The position numbers and the translations under genes are program-made. Of a DNA stretch of 34,967 nt, positions 16,225-23,134 are shown piece after piece (the stretch's first letter is position 1; each line of letters begins with the position of its first letter). The notes under the pieces are model-generated. The model was given only the letters and a program-made list of their open reading frames with translations, had not been told where the DNA came from and made no database searches. This DNA is from a virus: positions 1 to 34,967 of IMG/VR virus record IMGVR_UViG_3300027901_000016; one strand, 5' to 3'.

Positions 16225-18179
16225 TAATATCCTCCTGCTTCGGTTTCGGGTCCAAGGGCCATAGCAGCTATTAGCTCCTCTGCTGTAGGTGCGATCTCAG
16301 CGGGAGCTGCTGCGGTTGTCTCTTCAGGGGGAACCTCCCCCTCTTCTATTGGCTCTTCCCCTATCGTTGGTATATATTTTTTATGCTCGGCGATGCGAGT
16401 CATCAGTTTTGCCTTTGCATCCTCTCCCCAAAGCTCGAACTCTTCTTTTTTCCTTTCCGTGTTGTAAATGTCGTAGTGAACCTGATGGTTGTCGTCTTCG
16501 CTTACTTCGGGCGCAGGCTTTCCTTCTCTTATGAGGTCAATGATCCTGTATGCGTATCTGCGGTCGATGAATTTCTCTTCTGTCAATTCCTCAAGTCCTT
16601 TGTATTCCATTGCCTCCAAAGCCTCGTCCATTGCTATGTAGCCTTCTTTTGCCAGAGAAACAATCGCCTCTTTCCTCTCCTGCCTTTGAGAAAAGAAGTC
16701 CACTCCACTCTGGACCCGGACATCTGTGTTGTTCTCAAGATCTGTGTCCTTCAGGAATATCTCTACCGTCTGTCTGCTTCTCCCTGTTGTCCTTATAAGC
16801 CTTCCAGGTTCCTTGTAATGCTTCTGCATCAGCTTCAGCCTTATTGTCATGGCGTCCTTCATGGCGTCATCTATGGCATCCACAGTCGGCACAAGAACGC
16901 TTACGTCCTGCCCCTTCATTCGCTCGAATAGCACACCTGATGCCCTCTGAGCGTATTTTGGTAGCTGTCCATAACTAACCTTTCTTACTGAGGTTTCTGT
17001 TTCAATCTCATTCTCCATGAACATCAGCCAGCGCATGATTATCTCTGGAAGTGCAGGAGGCTGCTGCCAGTAGGGATTTCCCCCTCCTGTGGGATTGTAT
17101 ATGACATATTCAACATCCGCCCGGACATATCTTTCAAATTCTTCCGGGTCGAGTGATCCCCTTGGGATCATGCCCTTCAGCCTGTAGTTTTCAATATGGC
17201 TATCTATGATTGAACCGAATCTATTAAGCTGACGCTGCGACTGCTGCGCTATCCTTACAGGGCTGTCGTAATACTGCTGATTCAGGATTGGAAGGATCCC
17301 TGGGATTTGGATAATCGGAAGGTCAGCATTAGGAACAGGGCTTGCATTGTCATAGAGGATGCAGCCTGCTGCTGTTACCATGTATCTGCCCTTTTCCCAT
17401 TTATCCATGGGTCTCCAATATCTCCTCATAAGGATGACCGTTTCCTCTTTTTCCGGCTTTTTGTGACCCATGGCAAGAAGATCAACGTCTTCAACCTTCA
17501 GCCTGTCTGCAGGAAGGCTGTCCGGACTCAGGTTGAACATCCTCTCAACCGATGTTTTTGGAAGCTCCTGTCCCTCTATGACCCATCTCTGATTTTTCCT
17601 TTCGATTGCGTAAGGGTCTGCCCTTACCAGGAAAGGATTGACATAATTGAAATCGACATCTCCCGGCTGCGTTGTCACTCCTCCTTTTCCATCGTCTATC
17701 TTTCCCTCGAGATGCTTGTTCCAAAACTCTTTCCAATAGACGTTTCCTGTGACCAATGCCCAAAGTTTTGCGTGGTGATTGAGCTTGAACAGGAATTTCC
17801 CGTTCAGATTCGTGTATTCAATGGCCCTGGACCCCAACTTGCCAGCTTTGACATCTTTTGATTGAGAAGTATTGGGCTCGACATAAAACGTATGAAGGTA
17901 TAAAATCTCCCCCCAAAGCTGCCGGATCATTGGCAGGATTCGGTTATAGACGTTCTTGTATTCCCGGTCAACCTTCTTAGATATGTCCTCAAGTATCCCT
18001 GAATCCATGTTTGCCCATGTGTACTGATTTCCGTAGAACCAGGCGATGTACTCCTTCCAGTAGGGGAAATAATTCGTGACTACGGGATGCTTTTCCCAAT
18101 AGTATTCAGACTCTTCAACGGCTTCCCTCTGATCGGGGGATTGCTGCTGCGGTTTGATCAGGATGGGTTTTTCAGCCAT
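16224..18179 (-). CDS. portal protein (P22-like)
   Basis: This 651-residue protein forms the dodecameric DNA gate of the capsid. The sequence shows a helical N-terminal clip region (YWKEYIAWFYGNQYTW, KNVYNRILPMIRQLWGEILY) and the wing segment VNPFLVRADPYAIERKNQRWVIEGQELPK. A stem segment (RQLNRFGSIIDSHIENYRLKGMIPRGS) and the tunnel-loop region with RKVSYGQLPKYAQRASGV follow. The C-terminus has an Ala/Glu/Pro-rich low-complexity tail (ETTAAAPAEIAPTAEELIAAMALG). The length and order of elements match P22-family portals. The gene has a good ribosome site, AGGAGAATTGA. Confidence 0.85.
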   Translation of the reverse strand: MAEKPILIKPQQQSPDQREAVEESEYYWEKHPVVTNYFPYWKEYIAWFYGNQYTWANMDSGILEDISKKVDREYKNVYNRILPMIRQLWGEILYLHTFYVEPNTSQSKDVKAGKLGSRAIEYTNLNGKFLFKLNHHAKLWALVTGNVYWKEFWNKHLEGKIDDGKGGVTTQPGDVDFNYVNPFLVRADPYAIERKNQRWVIEGQELPKTSVERMFNLSPDSLPADRLKVEDVDLLAMGHKKPEKEETVILMRRYWRPMDKWEKGRYMVTAAGCILYDNASPVPNADLPIIQIPGILPILNQQYYDSPVRIAQQSQRQLNRFGSIIDSHIENYRLKGMIPRGSLDPEEFERYVRADVEYVIYNPTGGGNPYWQQPPALPEIIMRWLMFMENEIETETSVRKVSYGQLPKYAQRASGVLFERMKGQDVSVLVPTVDAIDDAMKDAMTIRLKLMQKHYKEPGRLIRTTGRSRQTVEIFLKDTDLENNTDVRVQSGVDFFSQRQERKEAIVSLAKEGYIAMDEALEAMEYKGLEELTEEKFIDRRYAYRIIDLIREGKPAPEVSEDDNHQVHYDIYNTERKKEEFELWGEDAKAKLMTRIAEHKKYIPTIGEEPIEEGEVPPEETTAAAPAEIAPTAEELIAAMALGPETEAGGY

Positions 18180-18188
18180 TCAATTCTC

Positions 18189-18461
18189 CTAAAAACTTTT
18201 TGCTGCCTCTTTTGCCCTTCTCTCCGCTTCGGTCATATTTTTTTCTTTATCCATCTTTTGCTTTAGGGCCTCTTTCTTCATCTCGACAAATTCTGGATAC
18301 TCCAATTTGTTGTATTGATACTCCCCGAAGTCTTTGCACATGTAGCGATTGAAAATTTCCTCCTTCTCCTTTTGATGGTAGATGACGAGAAAGACGATTA
18401 CCCCCCCAAGGACTAAAATTGTCACGATGAGGGCGATGAAAAAGAGAATAGTCGCATCCAT
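18189..18461 (-). CDS. small single-pass membrane protein between terminase and portal
   Basis: This 90-residue protein has one membrane span at the N-terminus (ILFFIALIVTILVLGGVIVFLVIY) followed by a charged cytoplasmic region (YHQKEKEEIFNRYMCKDFGEYQYN). It has a clear ribosome site, TAGGAGGAATT. No family is recognised. A membrane protein between packaging genes is unusual. It may be a holin-like, superinfection-exclusion or assembly-site protein. Confidence 0.6.
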   Translation of the reverse strand: MDATILFFIALIVTILVLGGVIVFLVIYHQKEKEEIFNRYMCKDFGEYQYNKLEYPEFVEMKKEALKQKMDKEKNMTEAERRAKEAAKSF

Positions 18462-18469
18462 AATTCCTC

Positions 18470-20122
18470 CTAAAACATACTTGCCGCTTGGTCGTAACGA
18501 TGCCTTCTCTGAGCTTGGTCAGCCTTTAGCTGTTTCAGAAAAGTTGGATCGCAGGGAACAACCTCCTGGCGCCAAGGCTCTAAAACAGCCTTTTCGACCT
18601 TCTTCGGAATGGACATGTGTTCAAGTTTGAAGTGATAAAAGATGGTATGGAGAATGTCCGTTCCCTTAAGTTTCCCCTTGTAAAAAGAAGTGACCTCATC
18701 CTCATACTCCTTCATCCCCTTTGCCGAGAGGATCAATCCCTGTTCGTATTTAGGTACGAGGTCTTCGACTTTCCTGTCGGATGGGCAGTTTCTAATCGTC
18801 CCGTCCAGAGAATCCTGGTTCAAAAGAAAAACATTAATACCGAACCTCTTCTTTACTTTCTCGAGAATTGTCAGGTGTTCATAAAGAAATATCCCATACT
18901 TCTCGTTCTCGATTCCGATATTCGATACAGGGCGTTTCAGTTTATTCTTAGACCAAAGAATGATCTTTATGATCCAAGAGACGACCTCTAATGGACTGAG
19001 TTTATCTTTATCTGCCCAGGGAAGGTGAAGTTTTCTGTCGGCTGACCAATCACCGAAAGATACTCCCGTATATGAGCTTCCCCTTCCTTTCGTGCCTGCC
19101 ATATCGATGACAAGGTTTCTAACGAATGGATCGGGGAGTTCAATGAAATTCTTAATCCATGAGCGCCTGATAATGACATCCTCATCCGCGACGGGCTGAA
19201 GGAGATAGAGGGCAGAATACAGGTAGGATCCCATCTTCGCCCTTTTTCTGTCTAGGTACTTCCGATCGACTTTCTCTGGAAATACGGGGTTTCCTTTTGC
19301 GTCTTCTGCCGGACAGTAAAAGACAGAATAGCCTGAATCGGCTTCGAATACATGGGCGACCTTGCCCTTCAGCTGACGGAAATCATATTTGCCCTCAGGG
19401 TGGAGAACGGTTCCTGAAAGATCATCAGGATACCATGTAGTTTCGAAGATGATCTCCTCTGCGTCTTCTGCCAGGATTGGCTCCTGTGCCTGCCACCTCC
19501 TAACAATCTTTGCTCTCTGTTCGGAATATTCGGAGTTTTTTTCGTTTACCAAGTTGTCGTTGATACCAAGCTCGTAGTGATGCCCGGTTAGCGACTTCTC
19601 GGGGGATCCTATGTCTATCTCTATCCCCTTGTACCGGATACCCTTGTCGTGAGAGCAAGACTCGAAATCACTCTTTTTCCTGGGTATAAGAGGGGCCAGC
19701 TCATTATCTTCCATCCAATCGTTGAAAAGGTATTGGATGATTTTGTTGCTGACAAGCTCTTTCCATACCCTGTCCAGGTGGTCTTCAGCCAGGTCAGCGA
19801 TTCCGCAGTACATAAACGCCTTTCCCCTTTCCCTCTTATAGCGTTTCTTAAGGAACCACTGGATGAGCTTTCCCCTGGCAATAGAGCTTTTTAGCCCGTC
19901 ACGGAAGATGAGGACGAGTTTTTGGATGTTGGGGTGCTTTTGGATGAAATCGCAAAGTTTCTTATGGACCCAATTCAGGTCCCGGTATTCTTTCTTTTTT
20001 CCGTGGTGAAGGACGACTTTGTTTACGAAAAAGAGATCTGTTAGGATTTTGTGGATCCACCATTGTTCGTTTCCCCGTAAGGAAGGAAGCTCTGGCGGCA
20101 GCCCTCTAATCCCCTTGTTCAT
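18470..20122 (-). CDS. terL: terminase large subunit (packaging ATPase/nuclease)
   Basis: This 550-residue protein translocates DNA into the head and cuts it. The N-terminal ATPase has a deviant Walker A, LIFRDGLKSS at residues 71-80, matching the RxxxKS/T form seen in many phage terminases. The presumed Walker B is HYELGINDNLV (residues 182-192), where Asn stands in place of the usual second acidic residue. The coupling motif resembles IIFETTWYPDDLSG (about 224-237). The C-terminal RuvC-like nuclease has LVIDMAGTKGRG (Asp340), IGIENEKYG (Glu405) and GTDILHTI (Asp489), a complete acidic triad. It overlaps the small-subunit gene by 17 bases. Confidence 0.85.
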   Translation of the reverse strand: MNKGIRGLPPELPSLRGNEQWWIHKILTDLFFVNKVVLHHGKKKEYRDLNWVHKKLCDFIQKHPNIQKLVLIFRDGLKSSIARGKLIQWFLKKRYKRERGKAFMYCGIADLAEDHLDRVWKELVSNKIIQYLFNDWMEDNELAPLIPRKKSDFESCSHDKGIRYKGIEIDIGSPEKSLTGHHYELGINDNLVNEKNSEYSEQRAKIVRRWQAQEPILAEDAEEIIFETTWYPDDLSGTVLHPEGKYDFRQLKGKVAHVFEADSGYSVFYCPAEDAKGNPVFPEKVDRKYLDRKRAKMGSYLYSALYLLQPVADEDVIIRRSWIKNFIELPDPFVRNLVIDMAGTKGRGSSYTGVSFGDWSADRKLHLPWADKDKLSPLEVVSWIIKIILWSKNKLKRPVSNIGIENEKYGIFLYEHLTILEKVKKRFGINVFLLNQDSLDGTIRNCPSDRKVEDLVPKYEQGLILSAKGMKEYEDEVTSFYKGKLKGTDILHTIFYHFKLEHMSIPKKVEKAVLEPWRQEVVPCDPTFLKQLKADQAQRRHRYDQAASMF

Positions 20123-20660
20123 CCTCCTCCATCCTCAAATCAAGGAACTGCTGATAAGCAGCATGATCGGCTGGTGTGAGGTCGATATTTGCGGTTATGG
20201 CCCTTATATCCACCTTCTTGGGAGGATAATTGTCTTTGATCTTGTTGATCTCTTTGAGTGCGCCTAGCCGATTTGAATTATCTGGCTTTCCGACCTTACT
20301 TAGCGGATGTTCAGATTCAAAGGCCAGACGCGTTAATTCGTTGGCGATCTTCGTATCTGGCGCCCTCTTATCAAGCAACTTCTGGATTTTCTTCCTCTTC
20401 AAGAGTTTATCCATGGCCTGACGAGCATATCCAGGGGAATAACCTACCATCTTCCCTATTTCGGCCTTCTTGCTTTCGTCACACCCCGAAGCCTTATAGA
20501 GCTGAAGGGCCTTCTGTTGCCTGGAATCGAGCCTTGAGAAGGGTTTGTTCTCGATTTTGTTCTTCCAATCCTTCTTTTTCTTGAGGTGAAAGCGGTAAAC
20601 CCGGGGTACAGGTTCCCTCCCGTCGACGATAACTGGCATATCGCCAACCATCAATATCAT
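20106..20660 (-). CDS. terS: terminase small subunit
   Basis: This 184-residue protein probably recognises the packaging site. The central part is helix-turn-helix-like (SRLDSRQQKALQLYKASGC, KAEIGKMVGYSPGYARQAMDKLLKRKKIQKLL), as in the DNA-binding domain of TerS proteins, which resembles HTH-type transcription regulators. A C-terminal Glu/Asp tail (LRMEEDEQGD) follows. It is the first gene of the leftward operon and overlaps terL. Several starts are possible: the first ATG has only GGTGG upstream, and Met4 and Met8 are alternatives. The assignment rests on the helix-turn-helix and the position before terL. Confidence 0.75.
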   Translation of the reverse strand: MILMVGDMPVIVDGREPVPRVYRFHLKKKKDWKNKIENKPFSRLDSRQQKALQLYKASGCDESKKAEIGKMVGYSPGYARQAMDKLLKRKKIQKLLDKRAPDTKIANELTRLAFESEHPLSKVGKPDNSNRLGALKEINKIKDNYPPKKVDIRAITANIDLTPADHAAYQQFLDLRMEEDEQGD

Positions 20661-20702
20661 TCTCGCACCACCATATATAGAGCGTTGCTCATGCTGTCTC
20701 TA

Positions 20703-20731
20703 CATATAGGTGCAAAAAATATTATTGTCAA
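20703..20731 (-). promoter_or_regulatory. late leftward promoter
   Basis: On the leftward strand TTGACA is followed after 17 bases by TATATG, a good sigma70-type promoter, placed about 45-70 bases before the terminase small-subunit start. It is the only strong promoter seen for the whole leftward operon. The -10 box is imperfect, so an activator may be needed. Confidence 0.55.
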
Positions 20732-20834
20732 CTTTTTGCTTGCCTTCTAGTGCTATATGGTGTGTTAAGTCATTTATTTGCTACTATATATTGATGAAAA
20801 AAACCATTGCCTTCCATGTCAATACTTTGTGGTG

Positions 20835-20862
20835 TTTACAAAAAAAAATGCTATGATATACT
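20835..20862 (+). promoter_or_regulatory. rightward promoter in divergent control region
   Basis: TTTACA is followed after 16 bases (a poly-A stretch, then TGCTATGA) by TATACT. Transcription would start near 20869, only a base or two before an ATG at 20871. The RNA would therefore begin with the structured element at 20896-20996, or be a leaderless message. Confidence 0.6.
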
Positions 20863-20870
20863 TAGATCAA

Positions 20871-21008
20871 ATGGACGAGAAAACCCTTAAAACGTGGGGA
20901 GGCCGGAAGGTCGGGACGCCTTGTCTCTGGCTTTGCCAGTATTTCTGGCTTAAAAGGACGCTTTGTCTTATGATCTTCTTAAGAGACGGCCTCCCCGACT
21001 GCCTATAA
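20871..21008 (+). CDS. possible 45-residue peptide, leaderless start
   Basis: An ATG one or two bases downstream of the expected transcription start opens a 45-codon frame ending TAA just before the next gene. The product would be Cys- and Trp-rich with a hydrophobic middle (CLWLCQYFWLKRTLCLMIFL). There is no ribosome site, so it would be translated only as a leaderless message. The same bases form a strong RNA fold, so this may instead be a non-coding RNA that happens to have an open frame. Confidence 0.25.
   Translation: MDEKTLKTWGGRKVGTPCLWLCQYFWLKRTLCLMIFLRDGLPDCL
20896..20996 (+). ncRNA. candidate structured RNA, multi-branch fold
   Basis: GGGGAGGCCG at the 5' side pairs perfectly over 10 bp with CGGCCTCCCC at the 3' side. 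Enclosed in order are AAGG/CCTT with an 8-base loop, CTGGC-TTT-GCCAG, a 5-bp AGGAC/GTCTT hairpin, and TCTT-CTT-AAGA. A closing stem with four side hairpins is what a compact structured RNA looks like. A promoter lies directly upstream. The 5' arm carries a GGAGG Shine-Dalgarno core and the 3' arm a CCTCC anti-Shine-Dalgarno core, so translation control is one possibility. No known RNA family is recognised. Confidence 0.5.
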
Positions 21009-21009
21009 A

Positions 21010-21216
21010 ATGGACGAGAAAGAGAAAATCCGGAAGCTCAGGGAAAGGATCAGGGAGATCCAGCTCGAGGAAATGAGCCATGTCTGCTCTCTCTGCAAGA
21101 GAAGGACCAAGATCGACAATCTCACGGCCTTTAAGCACGGTTTCTGCTGCGACGAGTGCCTTAGTCACCTGATTCACATAACCTGGGAGCCGGGGGGATA
21201 CATTTGGTGGAATTAA
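21010..21216 (+). CDS. small zinc-finger-like protein
   Basis: This 68-residue protein has a charged N-terminal helix (EKIRKLRERIREIQLEE), then CSLCKRR and CCDEC. The two Cys pairs, 20-odd residues apart, could bind one zinc ion. No ribosome site precedes the ATG; the upstream bases are CCTCCCC, the anti-Shine-Dalgarno-like arm of the structured element. Translation may depend on that element or on read-through from the upstream frame. It is an early rightward gene; function unknown. Confidence 0.5.
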   Translation: MDEKEKIRKLRERIREIQLEEMSHVCSLCKRRTKIDNLTAFKHGFCCDECLSHLIHITWEPGGYIWWN

Positions 21217-21229
21217 AAAGGAGAAAAAA

Positions 21230-21430
21230 ATGGAAGAAAAAACAGGAAAATTAATAGAAGCTGAATTTTGCTGCGAGGATTTTCAAAATTGGTGGATTTT
21301 CGGAGATACCGTCACTATGTTCATGGATGAAAATTTCTACAGAATGGTTATCATCGAAAAAGGAGAACCTCAAAAAATTAATTTCTGCCCCTTCTGCGGA
21401 AAAAAATTAGATGAAAGAAAAATTAATTAA
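21230..21430 (+). CDS. small protein with C-terminal zinc knuckle
   Basis: This 66-residue protein has an N-terminal CCEDFQNWW segment and ends with INFCPFCGKKLDE. The second pair, together with CC at residues 14-15, could form a zinc site. CPFCGKKL is a common ending of small phage and bacterial zinc ribbons. The ATG is preceded by AAAAAGGAGAAAAAA. It overlaps the next gene by 20 bases. From here the codon style becomes extremely AT-rich. Function unknown. Confidence 0.6.
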   Translation: MEEKTGKLIEAEFCCEDFQNWWIFGDTVTMFMDENFYRMVIIEKGEPQKINFCPFCGKKLDERKIN

Positions 21431-21614
21431 TAGTGACGAAGACTTTTTTGTAAGGTATTTTCGGAACGTCGGAATAATTATCTTTCTGGAAAAAATAGAA
21501 AATACCCTGAGAGCTGTCCATCACAATTACACAGCCAATGAAATAAAAAAAATTAAAGAAGAATTTATAAAAATAAAAGAATCCGCCAGAAGAACACGGG
21601 AAAAATTAAAATGA
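21411..21614 (+). CDS. small helical protein of unknown function
   Basis: This 67-residue protein is predicted helical with a long charged C-terminal helix (ANEIKKIKEEFIKIKESARRTREKLK). It overlaps the preceding gene by 20 bases. Lysine is AAA and glutamate GAA almost without exception, as in its immediate neighbours and unlike the late genes. No family is recognised. Confidence 0.5.
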   Translation: MKEKLINSDEDFFVRYFRNVGIIIFLEKIENTLRAVHHNYTANEIKKIKEEFIKIKESARRTREKLK

Positions 21615-21644
21615 AAAAAATTAAAAATACAGAGGAGAAATAAA

Positions 21645-21830
21645 TTGAATAAAAAAATAATCGACGACAATATTTTTCCCGATAAAATTAAAATGAAAAA
21701 AATCCGAAAACAATACAAAAAAATAAAAAAATTATTGAAAAAAGACCCAAACGCTGTTTTCTTTAGCATCTATAACATCAAAAGTAAAAACCTTGCTGAC
21801 GGATTAAAAAAAATAAAAAATGAAAATTAA
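21645..21830 (+). CDS. small basic protein of unknown function
   Basis: This 61-residue protein starts at a TTG behind GAGGAGAAATAAA. It is strongly basic (KMKKIRKQYKKIKKLLKKDPN) with a short alpha/beta C-terminus (AVFFSIYNIKSKN). All lysines are AAA. Its end overlaps the next ATG by 11 bases. A nucleic-acid-binding role would fit the charge, but nothing shows it. Confidence 0.4.
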   Translation: MNKKIIDDNIFPDKIKMKKIRKQYKKIKKLLKKDPNAVFFSIYNIKSKNLADGLKKIKNEN

Positions 21831-22056
21831 TTTTAATCTCCTCGGAAAATATATCTACTGGAAATTAATCGGCAGACAAGCACTCGAAAAAAAAATAATT
21901 AATCTGAAAAAACAAAAATTCTCAAACCCCAATCTCCCAATTCTTTTATTCCAATGGAAAATCCTCAGATACACCTTCGACGGCACCCTCTACAACGAAA
22001 AAGGCTATTTTATTAAATTTAAAAAAAGAAAATTTAAAGACTTCCTCCTGAAATAA
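21820..22056 (+). CDS. small basic protein of unknown function
   Basis: This 78-residue protein is basic and aromatic (GKYIYWKLIGRQALEKKIINLKKQKF, YTFDGTLYNEKGYFIKFKKRKF). It overlaps the previous gene and has no strong ribosome site, so it is probably translationally coupled. Codons are again almost purely A/T at third positions. No family is recognised. Confidence 0.4.
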   Translation: MKINFNLLGKYIYWKLIGRQALEKKIINLKKQKFSNPNLPILLFQWKILRYTFDGTLYNEKGYFIKFKKRKFKDFLLK

Positions 22057-22075
22057 ATAAAAAATAGAGGAAAAA

Positions 22076-22273
22076 ATGGAAGAAAAATTAAATTGTTTTT
22101 TTTGTGGAAGCGAAAAAAATATGCTTATCCCTAGAATTGGAATTGCCATAGGGATGATTGGAAATGATTACGCCTTTTGCAAAAATTGCCTGAAAAATAT
22201 GACTGCTGAAAATTTCTGGCAAAAATTATTTGAAGAATTAAATTATTCCTGGCCTCCAAAATTAAAAAAATAA
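22076..22273 (+). CDS. small ClpX-type-like zinc finger protein
   Basis: This 65-residue protein contains CFFCGSEKNMLIP near the start and FCKNCLKN about 25 residues later, a four-cysteine zinc site resembling the zinc-binding domain of ClpX and related small proteins. Its ATG is preceded by AGAGGAAAAA. It is the last gene of the AT-rich set and is followed by a terminator-like structure. Binding to a host protein or to DNA is possible; neither is shown. Confidence 0.5.
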   Translation: MEEKLNCFFCGSEKNMLIPRIGIAIGMIGNDYAFCKNCLKNMTAENFWQKLFEELNYSWPPKLKK

Positions 22274-22322
22274 TTAATTTTCCCCCAAAAAAACCTTAAA
22301 TAGAAAAATATCAAAAATACAG

Positions 22323-22418
22323 AGCTAGGGAGGATGCATACCAAAGGGGGGTCTCGGAAAAAAGCCCCATTTTCCCCCAGGATCGAGCGATTTCCCCCGT
22401 ATGCAGGGCAGCTTTTTT
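22323..22418 (+). terminator. large structured terminator or small RNA with 3' U-run
   Basis: Nested pairings are visible: AGCT/AGCT outermost, then GCATAC/GTATGC, then GGGGG/CCCCC with a CAAA bulge, then CTCG/CGAG. The structure ends directly in TTTTTT. It follows the AT-rich gene set with no gene after it for 700 bases. It is larger than needed for a terminator (about 90 bases), so a stable small RNA is also possible. Confidence 0.55.
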
Positions 22419-22433
22419 AAATTAGGGGGAGAG

Positions 22434-22462
22434 TTTACATAATAACTATTATGCGACATAAT
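22434..22462 (+). promoter_or_regulatory. possible promoter in gene-free region
   Basis: TTTACA and CATAAT are separated by 17 bases, and the spacer contains the near-palindrome ATAATAACTATTAT, which could be an operator. A transcript would run into the palindrome cluster without meeting a gene until 23135, so it could prime replication or make a leader RNA. Confidence 0.4.
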
Positions 22463-22596
22463 ATTTCCTAAGTTATTGATAAATCAGGGAGTTATAAGCG
22501 ATAGAGGGGTCAAGAAAAGTAAAGATAAATAAATTTTGCGGTAGCCTTTTAATTTTAAGTGGAAACGAAATAAGAAAAAAAAATGCAATAAGATAT

Positions 22597-22830
22597 TCCT
22601 ATTTAAATAGGACATACCTAGAAATAAGAGAAAGCCTATAAATATAGATATATCCTATCTTCTAGGAATATCCTATTAAATAGGACACTACTAGAAGAAT
22701 AGGATATACTCCCTTTAGTTGAGGCTCTTAATTATTATATAGGATAATCCTATTTAATAGGGGGGTTGTGGAGGGGTGTGAAAAATAGGAAATAAGGCTC
22801 TATTAAATAGGATAGTCCTATTTAATGGGG
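22597..22830. repeat. cluster of TCCTATT/AATAGGA palindromes (candidate origin or operators)
   Basis: Within 234 bases there are six paired sites and three half-sites. The paired sites are TCCTATTTAAATAGGA (22597-22612, a perfect 16-bp palindrome), an imperfect TCCTA/TAGGA pair (22653-22667), TCCTATTAAATAGGA (22671-22685), TCCTATTTAATAGGG (22748-22762), TCTATTAAATAGGA (22799-22812) and TCCTATTTAATGGG (22816-22829). The half-sites are at 22698, 22738 and 22784. The consensus is TCCTATT-n-AATAGGA. This looks like the binding array of one dimeric protein. An adjoining AT-rich tract makes a replication origin plausible; a multi-operator switch is the alternative. Confidence 0.65.
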
Positions 22831-22834
22831 GCGA

Positions 22835-22980
22835 ATTTTCAGAAAATAAAATTAAATATAAAAAAATAATTAAATTAATATTTCCTGGGGTGATTAAAAA
22901 ATAAAGAAAAATAATAAAAAAATAAAAAAATAAAATAAAAAAACATTAATCTTTAATCTTTTTTTTTAATGCGCGCGCGC
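22835..22980. other. AT-rich tract ending in (GC)5 and poly-G
   Basis: The stretch is almost purely A and T (many AAATAAA units), broken only by CCTGGGGTG near 22888. It ends abruptly in GCGCGCGCGC followed by six G residues. It fits a DNA-unwinding element next to the palindrome cluster. No coding frame is convincing. The remaining bases to 23070 hold nothing I can name. Confidence 0.4.
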
Positions 22981-23070
22981 GGGGGGATGGGGGTCCGGTC
23001 TCTGATCTTGATTTTTTTTCTGATCTTTCCTGGATTTTTCCTCACTCCAAAAATATTTTTATCAGGGGGG

Positions 23071-23098
23071 TTTACAAGCTGATAATTTGTGATATAAT
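23071..23098 (+). promoter_or_regulatory. promoter of the antirestriction operon
   Basis: TTTACA, 16-base spacer AGCTGATAATTTGTGA, then a consensus TATAAT. The -35 box plus the first ten spacer bases (R-GCTGATAATT) recur almost exactly in the promoter at 25948. It lies 36 bases before the first gene of the operon. Confidence 0.8.
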
Positions 23099-23134
23099 TG
23101 ACTTGAGGGAAAAAAATTTAAAAGTGAGGTGAAA

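Larger units (their letters stand above)
20869..21021. repeat. 14-bp direct repeats flanking a structured element
   Basis: AAATGGACGAGAAA occurs at 20869-20882 and again at 21008-21021, exactly 139 bases apart. Both copies contain an ATG that starts an open frame beginning Met-Asp-Glu-Lys. The bases between are visibly more GC-rich than the surroundings and fold into hairpins. The arrangement looks like insertion of a ~125-base element with duplication of the start of the downstream gene, or a tandem duplication followed by drift. Confidence 0.6.

Noticed and set aside
20869-21021. Insertion sequence
   Set aside because: Direct repeats are present, but there is no transposase and no terminal inverted repeat, and the insert is only about 125 bases.
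22597-22830. CRISPR array
   Set aside because: The repeats are short palindromes with irregular spacing from a few bases to about 40 and no uniform spacers.
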